NCBI RefSeq assembly: GCF_000935125.1
Contig: NZ_JRKI01000029.1
Span: 248,001 to 312,000 of the forward strand
Source: Streptomyces natalensis ATCC 27448
GTDB taxonomy: Bacteria; Actinomycetota; Actinomycetes; Streptomycetales; Streptomycetaceae
Reading direction: 5' to 3'
DNA length: 64,000 bases
A program made the translations under genes and the position numbers. The notes beneath the pieces were generated by a model. That model was not told the origin of the DNA. It was given only the letters and a program-made list of their open reading frames with translations, and did not search any database. Each line of letters begins with the position of its first letter. Position 1 is the stretch's first letter. Shown here one piece after another: positions 57,853 through 64,000 of the stretch.

Positions 57853-58041
57853 TCAGAGGAAGGGGTGCCAGCCGGTTGCCTGGTAGGCGATGGCTCCTAA
57901 CGCCGCAATCGCTGCCCCGCTGAGAATCTTGGAGAGGCGTCGGCGGAGCCGGGGCCTCTCCTGGAGGACCACCTTCAGACCACCGATCTTGATGTCGAGG
58001 TAGGGACGCGTCCGGTGGGCGGGAGGTCGTGCGCCGCTCAT
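57853..58041 (-). CDS. Small hypothetical protein, 62 aa
   Basis: The frame reads PYLDIKIGGLKVVLQERP, a strand-rich segment I recall from small conserved Streptomyces proteins, followed by an Arg-rich turn and a hydrophobic helix (KILSGAAIAALGAIAYQATG). It could be a small membrane-associated protein. No ribosome site was confirmed. Between 58042 and 58347 I see no gene. Confidence 0.45.
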   Translation of the reverse strand: MSGARPPAHRTRPYLDIKIGGLKVVLQERPRLRRRLSKILSGAAIAALGAIAYQATGWHPFL

Positions 58042-58347
58042 CGGGGGACCTCCGCGGAAATTTGGTCGGAGGACACCGGGCAGCGCGGCGCGCCCTGCTC
58101 CCCACGCGCTCCTCCTCGACGCTCAGCTTTGCGTGGCTCTGCTTTCCGTACACGCGGAAATGCTGTCCGTCTCCCCGTCCCAAGCTTGGACGGGCGAGCA
58201 GGGTGTGAACCTCGGGATGTATTGGGTGTTTTGCCGGAATCGCTGAAAGTGCTTCAAAACCCGGCCGGCGGCGTGTAACGACGCAGGTTACGAACTCTGC
58301 CCCCCGCACGTGCGGGGATGGGTCCGGGAATTGGCGGACCGTGGCGA

Positions 58348-58760
58348 TCACATGGGGTTCTTGGGTCGCTTGTTCGGGCGGTAGCTGGGGCCGTGCGTGA
58401 TGACCTGGTGGCTGGTGTTGATGAGTCGGTCAAGGAGCGATTCGGCGACAACGGGTTGGGGAAGAGGGGATACCAGTCGCTGGGCGCCCTGTTGCTGGTG
58501 ATGATCAGAGACCGTCCCTGCCGCTCGCTGACCAGCTCGTAGAGGTCATCAGCCTGGGTGGCATTCAGCTGGCGCATCGCGAAGTCGTCGAGGATGAGGT
58601 CGTCGGGACGGACGAGTTCGCGGATCCGTTTCTCCCAGGTGCGGTCCGCGTGGCCGCCGGCCAGGTCAGCCAGGACACGGCTGGTCTTGGCGAAGCGGAT
58701 GTGGGCGCCCTGCCGGATGGCGAGGTGGCCGAGGGCCTGGGCGATGTGGGTCTTGCCGAC
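58348..58760 (-). pseudogene. IstB-like ATPase of an IS21-type element, truncated and frameshifted
   Basis: Starting inside the Walker A motif (VGKTHIAQ) at 58760, one frame gives GHLAIRQGAHIRFAKTSRVL, LILDDFAMRQL (Walker B) and LYELVSERQGRSLIITSNRAP then WYPLFPNP. A one-base shift at about 58455 is needed to carry on with VVAESLLDRLINTSHQVITHG and a normal end at 58348. The N-terminal 100 or so residues are absent. It is the helper ATPase of a lost IS21-family element. Confidence 0.8.
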
Positions 58761-58826
58761 GGCAGCAGTTCGGGCCGTCGTGTGCGATGCCCGCTGTGGC
58801 TAAATCCCACACCCTCCGCAGGTGAA

Positions 58827-58859
58827 CGGCCTCCGACCAGCACTCTTGGTCGGAGGCCG
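58827..58859. terminator. Perfect 13-bp hairpin
   Basis: CGGCCTCCGACCA and its complement flank a 7-base loop. It lies between the truncated IstB gene and the phospholipase gene, so it probably ends the phospholipase transcript (minus strand). Confidence 0.75.
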
Positions 58860-59107
58860 CTCCTGCTCCCGGTGTCCGTGATTGCCCGCCACTCCCCGTG
58901 GTTTCCCGCCCGATCGGGCACGCGAGGGCCACGGTAACTTCCCCGGTGCGAACTACCAGCGCGGTGGTCGCTGCATCACTGACGGGGCTTCCTGTTCGGC
59001 TTACGGCGTCACCACTGCGCATCCACAAAACAAAGTGATGAGCCCACCCAAGGCGGGCAAGGTTGCCGGCGGCCAGGACGGCAGCGCGCAGCGGATGTCC
59101 TGGCCGA

Positions 59108-61189
59108 TCAGCCCTCTTCAGTCGTGGCGATCCGGCCGGCGTACCGCTGCGTCCAGGTGGCGTCGGTGTCGACGGTGATGACCACGTCGTAGTAGCCCTG
59201 CTGGGTCGGCCACATGACGACGTTCGTCTTGCCGCCGTCCACCGTGACGCTCCGGGTGCTGCCGAGGTAGTCGTGGGCGGTGAGTGTGTAGCGCACCGGC
59301 TTGGTGCCGCCGTTGTGCAGCGTGAGCTTCACCTGAGCCTCCTGATGGGTCCCCGCGCCCTTCAGCAGGGCGACCTCCACGCGCGGGAGGCCACCGTCTG
59401 TCTTTCCAGCGGGCGCGACCTGGCCGGCAAAGGAGCGCACAAAGCCGTCGTTGGAGTAGATCGAGAACGCGTACTTGCCGTCGGTGGCCTTGGTGCCCCA
59501 GGTGTACTTGCGCGGCTTGCGCGCGGTGACGGTGAACGGCGTGCTGGAGAACGCCTGGTACTTGTCGGGGAAGACCTGGAAGCTCACGGCCTTGTCCGTC
59601 GCGCCGCCGGTCAGGGTCATCGTGGCGGTGACCGTCCCCGCCGCGCGGTCTTCCGAGATCGTCGCGTGCGGATGGAAGCTCAGCGGGCGCGGCTTCATGT
59701 GGTCGGCGGCGATCGACACCGGCTGCTCGGCAAGCGGATCCGGGAAGGTGGCGGGCCCCGGCTTTGGGTGAGCGAAGTCGATCGCGCTGGTCAGGTCGCC
59801 CGCGATCGAGCGCCGCCAGTCGCTGATGTTGGGGCAACGGAACGGCTTGCCGAGGTGGGCCGCCCAGTTCTCGAGGAACTTGATCGTCGAGGTGTGGTCG
59901 AAGACCTCCGAGGCGACGTACCCGCCGCGGGTCCACGGTGAGACCAGCAGCATCGGCACCCGCGCACCGAGGCCGAGCGGGTAGTCGCCGGCGTACTCAC
60001 GCGCCGTGCCCGGCTCAGGCCACGGCGGCAGCACGTGGTCGAACTTCCCGTCGTTCTCGTCGTAGTTGAGGATGAAGAGGGTGTGGTTCCAGATATCGGG
60101 GTTGCTCTGGAGGATGTCGAGCACCTTCTTGACGTAGCGCTCGCCGTGCAGGCTGTCCGCGTCCGGGTGCTCGGACCAGCCGTACGGCGCCACGATCCAG
60201 GAAACTGCCGGCAGCGGGTGTTCCGCGCCCGGCCGGCAGGCGTCATGGAAGTCTTTGAGGACCGCGTCGAGGTTTTCGTCGGAGTCGTCGTTCGGCGAGG
60301 TCGTGCCGGAGTAGTACGTGGCGTTGCCGCGCCAGATCAGCCCGGTGCCGGGCCGCAGCTTCGGGTCGTCGGCGCTCAGCCCCTCCGGGTCGAACCCCTT
60401 GAAGTACTTCAGCTCGTTGTCGCCGTAGTCGCCGACCCAGGTGCTGAGGTAACCCTGTCGCCCGTTGCCGCTGTTGTCGGAGTAGAGCCGCCAGTCGATG
60501 CCGGTCTGCTGGAGCTGCTCGGCCACCGTGATCCAGGGACGGGAGTAGTTGGACTCATCGGCGTTGCCCGTCTCGCTGTTGGCGGTACCGCTCCACAGGT
60601 ACTTTCGGTTGGGGTCGGTCGGCCCGAACTCAGAGCAGAAGTTCTGGTCGGCGATGGTGTACTGGGCGGCGACCGAGTGGTAGAAGCCCATGTAGGCGTC
60701 GCTGTGGTAGTTCATGCAGCTTGCGCCGCTGTGCTGCACCCACAGGTCCCACTTGCGGTGGTCGACGTCGCCCCAGGCTCCGTGGTCGTTGCCCCAGGTA
60801 CCGTCGTCGACCTGCGGGGTGACGATGTTTCCGTTGCCGTCCTTCTGCTGGAAGACGTTGGTGCCGTCCTGGAACCGCAGCGCCTGCTTGTCGTGGAAGC
60901 CGCGTATGCCGGGGAACGTGCCGAAGTAGTGGTCGAGGGACCGGTTCTCCTGCATCAGGATCACGACATGCTTCAGGTCGGATATGTCGCCCTTGAAGCC
61001 CTTTGGCAAGACGTACCCGGGCTTCGGAGCGGCGTCCGCGCCGCCCGCCCCGGCGGTCGCGCCGAGCACCAGCGTCCCAGCGGCGACTCCCGCGCCCTGG
61101 AGGAACCGACGGCGGGTGGCGCCGGTCGACGTCTCGTGTCTGTCGCCGAACTCGGACTCGGGCGTTGGGGTGGTCGGATCGGGGGCCAT
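59108..61189 (-). CDS. Tat-exported phosphocholine-type phospholipase C
   Basis: The 693-residue protein has a Tat signal (TRRRFLQGAG at residues 25-34, then a hydrophobic stretch). The catalytic phosphoesterase domain starts at HVVILMQENRSLDHYFGTFPG (about 72-93, the nucleophile region of the PLC/acid phosphatase AcpA-like superfamily) and runs to about residue 440, including NYDENDGKFDHV and VPMLLVSPWTRGG. Two C-terminal beta domains typical of bacterial phosphocholine-specific PLC (about 490-690) follow. It would split phosphatidylcholine outside the cell. GTTCAC-like half sites upstream hint at phosphate control but are not a proper Pho box. The gene stands alone. Confidence 0.9.
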   Translation of the reverse strand: MAPDPTTPTPESEFGDRHETSTGATRRRFLQGAGVAAGTLVLGATAGAGGADAAPKPGYVLPKGFKGDISDLKHVVILMQENRSLDHYFGTFPGIRGFHDKQALRFQDGTNVFQQKDGNGNIVTPQVDDGTWGNDHGAWGDVDHRKWDLWVQHSGASCMNYHSDAYMGFYHSVAAQYTIADQNFCSEFGPTDPNRKYLWSGTANSETGNADESNYSRPWITVAEQLQQTGIDWRLYSDNSGNGRQGYLSTWVGDYGDNELKYFKGFDPEGLSADDPKLRPGTGLIWRGNATYYSGTTSPNDDSDENLDAVLKDFHDACRPGAEHPLPAVSWIVAPYGWSEHPDADSLHGERYVKKVLDILQSNPDIWNHTLFILNYDENDGKFDHVLPPWPEPGTAREYAGDYPLGLGARVPMLLVSPWTRGGYVASEVFDHTSTIKFLENWAAHLGKPFRCPNISDWRRSIAGDLTSAIDFAHPKPGPATFPDPLAEQPVSIAADHMKPRPLSFHPHATISEDRAAGTVTATMTLTGGATDKAVSFQVFPDKYQAFSSTPFTVTARKPRKYTWGTKATDGKYAFSIYSNDGFVRSFAGQVAPAGKTDGGLPRVEVALLKGAGTHQEAQVKLTLHNGGTKPVRYTLTAHDYLGSTRSVTVDGGKTNVVMWPTQQGYYDVVITVDTDATWTQRYAGRIATTEEG

Positions 61190-61439
61190 GGATGCTCCTC
61201 ACGCGGGAACAGATAGTTAGGCATGGGTACTAGGGCCGTTCACGTAAGCCAGCCGACGCCAACCCCGTGTGAACACTGGCTGAGCGATGACGGGCAACAA
61301 ACCGACGGTTGTGGGCAGCAGAGCCAGCTGGAACGGTGCGGGTGCTCGGACAACTAGGGTTCTGTCCGGGCGATCACGAGCGAAGCCAGGTAGCGCGCGC
61401 CCATTCCGGGGCTGACTCGACGCCAGCAGCCTGCTGCTG

Positions 61440-61630
61440 GCGTCGCTGCCGGGCACGGCAGCGAACGATCAGGGCGGCGCCGCTGGGTCATCGAGCGGAC
61501 CATGTCCTGGCTGTCTGGCTACCGGCGCCTGAGCCCCCGCTACGAACGCCACCCCCGCAACTACCTGGCCTTTCTCGGACTCGCAGCCGCCCTCTGCTGC
61601 TACAAGCGATACGTCCGCCTCACCACATAG
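61440..61630 (+). pseudogene. IS5-family transposase, C-terminal fragment
   Basis: The frame ends in TAG at 61628-61630 and reads RRWVIERTMSWLSGYRRLSP then NYLAFLGLAAALCCYKRYV, the conserved tail of IS5-type transposases. The upstream part is lost. Confidence 0.75.
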
Positions 61631-61689
61631 GACACGGTCTTACGGGTTCGCACCCAGACCACTCCAGGAATCAGCGAACCCGTCGGCTT

Positions 61690-62652
61690 CGAGTCGCCTC
61701 CGGTTACAGCGCCCGCCACGGTGCCTCCCTGCCCGACGCCCTCGTGCGGCCCGCCGCCGAGCGCGGGATGACGACGCTCGCGCTGACCGACCGGGACACC
61801 GTCGCGGGCACGGTCCGCTTCGCCACAGCCGCCGCGGCAGCCGGCATCCGCCCCGTCTTCGGCATCGACGTTGCCGTCGCCCCGCTCACCCCGCCGGACC
61901 CGACCGCCGTTCGTCAACGTACGCCCGTGCGCGGCGGCGCGCACGTGATGGAGCCGCCGCTGCGGATCACCCTGCTCGCGCAGAGCGCGGCTGGGTGGGC
62001 GCGGCTGTGCCGTCTGGTGTCCGCCGCGCACACCGAGGCCGACGGCACGGCGCCGGTCGTTTCCTGGCCGGTCCTGCGCGCATACGCCGACCAGGACCTG
62101 GTGGTGCTGCTCGGTCCCGCTACCGAGCCCGTACGGGCCCTGTCCGCGGGTCGCCTCGACGTCGCCGAACAGCTGCTCGCGCCGTGGCGGGAGCTGGCAG
62201 GTGAGCGACTGCGGCTGGAGACCGTGTATCTGGGACGGCAGGGCACCGGCGCGGGTTCGCTGCGGCTGGCCGCGCGCACCGTGGGCCTGCCCGACCAGCT
62301 CGGCGTACGTACGGTGTTGGCGAACGCGGTCCGCTACGCCGACCCCGACCAGCACCGGCTGGCCGACGTGCTCGATGCGGCCCGGCTGCTGCGGCCCGTC
62401 GACCGCCAGCACGTAGACGGCGGCGAGCGGTGGCTGAAGCACTCAACCGCCATGACCGCAGCCGCCGAGCAGATCGCCCGGGCCGTCAGCGACGATCCCA
62501 CCCAGGCCCGGCGCCTGCTGGCCGAGACGGAGGCCACCGGCCACACCCGCGAGCGGACGACGGCATTGGCGCTGCAACGCAGTCTTCTGCCCCAGCGGAT
62601 GCCCGTGCTCGGTGCCGTCGCGGCCGCCTCGCGCTACCTGCCGGCGAGTTGA
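61690..62652 (+). pseudogene. DnaE2 PHP-domain fragment fused to the start of an RsbU-type phosphatase
   Basis: From 61690 the frame reads VASGYSARHGASLPDALV, ERGMTTLALTDRDTVAGTVR and GIRPVFGIDVAVA, the PHP N-terminus of error-prone DNA polymerase DnaE2. It continues as DnaE-like (LKHSTAMTAAAEQIAR, RRLLAETEAT) to about 62540. It then switches to ALALQRSLLPQRMPV and AASRYLPAS, the opening of a PP2C/SpoIIE (RsbU-like) phosphatase, and stops at 62652. The polymerase catalytic domain and most of the phosphatase are missing. The true DnaE2 start is also lost: the frame extends upstream to 61309 only through IS5 debris. It is a deletion fusion of two broken genes. Confidence 0.7.
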
Positions 62653-62664
62653 CGGCGACGCGCC

Positions 62665-63391
62665 GTGGCCCGCGCAGGGCATCCGGCACCCGCACGCGGA
62701 CGCGCGGACGGGCAGGTCGAGTTCCTCGACCTGCCCGACGGCCTCCCCCTCGGCCGAGGCGGAGCACCCTTCGAAAAGGGCGAAGCGACACTGGACGACG
62801 GAGACCTGCTGGTCCTGTACACCGATGGCTCACCAACCGGGCAGGGTCAGGGCCCCGAGACGAACCCCGCATCGCTCCGTCGGGCGCTGTCCGGCGCCGG
62901 GCTCGACGACATCTGCGACACGATCATGGGCCACCTTCCACCGGCCCGTCGGCAGGACGATGTGGCGCTGCTCGTAGCTCGGGTACGCGGCCTTGAGCCG
63001 GACCGGCACGTCACCTGGGATCTGGCGGACGATCCCGCCGTCGTGAGCGAAGCACGTGCCCTCGCTATCGGGAAACTGAAGGAATGGGACCTGGAAGAGC
63101 TGGAATTCACCACAGAACTTCTGGTCAGCGAACTGGCCACCAACGCCATCCGTTATGGCAGCCCGCCGAACCAGCTGCGGCTCATCCGAGACCGCAACCT
63201 CATCTGCGAGGTTTCCGACAGCAGCAGCATCTCCCCCACATCCGCCGTGCCCTGGACACCGACGAAGGAGGACGCGGCCTCTACATGGTCCCCAACTCGC
63301 CCAACTCTGGGGCACCCGCTACCACGCCCGCAGTAAAACCATCTGGGCCGAACAGCCCCTCCCCGATGGCACGCCTGCCACTACCGCATAG
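62665..63391 (+). pseudogene. RsbU/RsbW-type phosphatase-kinase, C-terminal half with frameshifts
   Basis: After a gap in which about 150 residues of the phosphatase domain are lost, the frame from 62665 resumes with ARAGHPAPARG, VEFLDLPDGLPLGRGGAPF and DLLVLYTDGS, the C-terminal half of a PP2C/SpoIIE domain. An HATPase (RsbW-like) domain follows: LEFTTELLVSELATNAIRYG and LICEVSDSSSIS. Two further frame changes are needed for TDEGGRGLYMVPN and WGTRYHARSKTIWAEQPLP, the normal end. It is the second half of the broken gene whose start is at 62540-62652. Confidence 0.7.
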
Positions 63392-63832
63392 CTCTGACGG
63401 CAACCATTCACATGGAAACGGTGGCCGCAGACTGTTCCCCCTACATCGACTGCCCACTGGCCACGGCGGCGGTTGAGCTCTCGGAGCAAACCCGCCCCGC
63501 TCGGGCGTGGAGACCGCCCTACACCGGACACCACTACGGACTTTAAGGCGAGTTTGGACATACTCCGAAAACGCATAAGAGGAAGTCGAATTCCCCCGAA
63601 TGGCCCAGTGGGTTTACGGCCGAACGGCAAACGGGGCGATGGCGGGATCTCAACGAAATCCAGATGGTCCAGCCGCTTCGACGTGCGTGAGAGAGTGCGG
63701 CGTGAATGATGGAGCTGATCTTGTGAGGGTGCTGGTGCTGAAGTGGCACAAGGTGGCGTCAGCGTCCCATCAGCAGGACGTGAACATCGAGCATTGACGT
63801 CCGACATACGGAACGCGACCAAGGAGAAAGCG
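63392..63832. other. Intergenic region, 440 bp
   Basis: Short frames on both strands show no recognisable content. It presumably contains the aldo/keto reductase promoter. Confidence 0.4.
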
Positions 63833-64000
63833 ATGTCTCTTACCCTCGACGCTTACCGGCTGCTGGGCCGCTCCGGTCTGCGTGTCTCGCCGCTGGCGCT
63901 GGGCACCATGACCTTCGGTGCCGACTGGGGATGGGGTGCCGACACCGACGAGGCGCGCAAGCTGTTCGAGATCTACGTCGAGCGCGGCGGCAACTTCATC
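63833..64000 (+). CDS. Aldo/keto reductase, N-terminal part
   Basis: The start ATG at 63833 is preceded by AAGGAGAAAG. The 56 codons before the edge read YRLLGRSGLRVSPLALGTMT, FGADWGWGADTDEARKLFE and YVERGGNFI. This is the N-terminal beta hairpin and first barrel strands of NADP-dependent aldo/keto reductases, with the ALGTMTFG segment strongly conserved. The catalytic Asp-Tyr-Lys-His residues lie beyond the edge. Substrate unknown. Confidence 0.9.
   Translation, partial: MSLTLDAYRLLGRSGLRVSPLALGTMTFGADWGWGADTDEARKLFEIYVERGGNFI

Noticed and set aside
61200..61275. Pho-box-like GTTCAC and GTGAAC near the phospholipase promoter
   Set aside because: The halves are single, about 30 bp apart and in opposite orientation; a Pho box needs adjacent 11-bp direct repeats.
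1..64000. CRISPR arrays, rRNA and tRNA genes
   Set aside because: No regularly spaced repeats, rRNA segments or cloverleaf-forming GGTTCGA-type tRNA ends were found on reading through.

Overview
The window is high-GC actinobacterial DNA, almost certainly from a Streptomyces chromosome and probably from an arm. The basis is the strongly GC-biased third codon positions, GTG starts, four-base ATGA/GTGA gene overlaps, perfect GC hairpins used as terminators, a DasR-type site beside a chitinase gene, and gene families typical of the genus. No rRNA, tRNA or CRISPR array was seen.

Layout. 0-18.5 kb is ordinary accessory chromosome: a broken serine hydrolase, GNAT acetyltransferase, epoxide hydrolase, a lipoprotein gene carrying an in-frame TGA, a family 2 glycosyltransferase, a type 2 argininosuccinate synthase with an ArgR-like site, a secreted tripeptidyl aminopeptidase, a secreted His/Trp-rich WXXGXW peptide, a divergent regulator/hydrolase pair with a clear operator, a two-gene molybdenum hydroxylase operon, and a DUF2231 membrane protein.

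18.5-28.7 kb is a compact polyketide locus: a remnant ketosynthase C-terminus, a DUF6445 oxygenase-like gene, a free-standing thioester reductase, and a divergently transcribed 2,513-residue single-module PKS (KS-AT-DH-cMT-ER-KR-ACP) without a thioesterase. 28.7-34.2 kb holds secreted carbohydrate-active proteins (a TIM-barrel-like protein, a beta-helix protein and a GH18 chitinase with a DasR-like site) and a MarR regulator with tandem operators.

34.9-44.0 kb is a second polyketide locus on the minus strand: a 2,158-residue mycocerosic-acid-synthase-like PKS (KS-AT-DH-ER-KR-ACP), a small frameshifted Cys-containing gene, an SDR and a cytochrome P450. The SDR and P450 genes overlap by 4 bp. 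The two PKSs appear to introduce methyl branches differently: the first by an internal C-methyltransferase, the second by an AT with a methylmalonyl-type motif.

44.6-63.4 kb is largely a graveyard of mobile and broken DNA: a tyrosine recombinase fragment, an IS3/IS481-like transposase with frameshifts, several IS5 fragments, an IstB fragment, a P-loop NTPase fragment, a deleted group II intron with its domain V, a second copy of the intron's 5' region, and a DnaE2/RsbU chimera. Intact genes among this debris include two secreted or Cys-rich orphans, an orphan MurE-type ligase, a sigma-like regulator with small membrane proteins, and a Tat-exported phospholipase C. The window ends inside an aldo/keto reductase gene.
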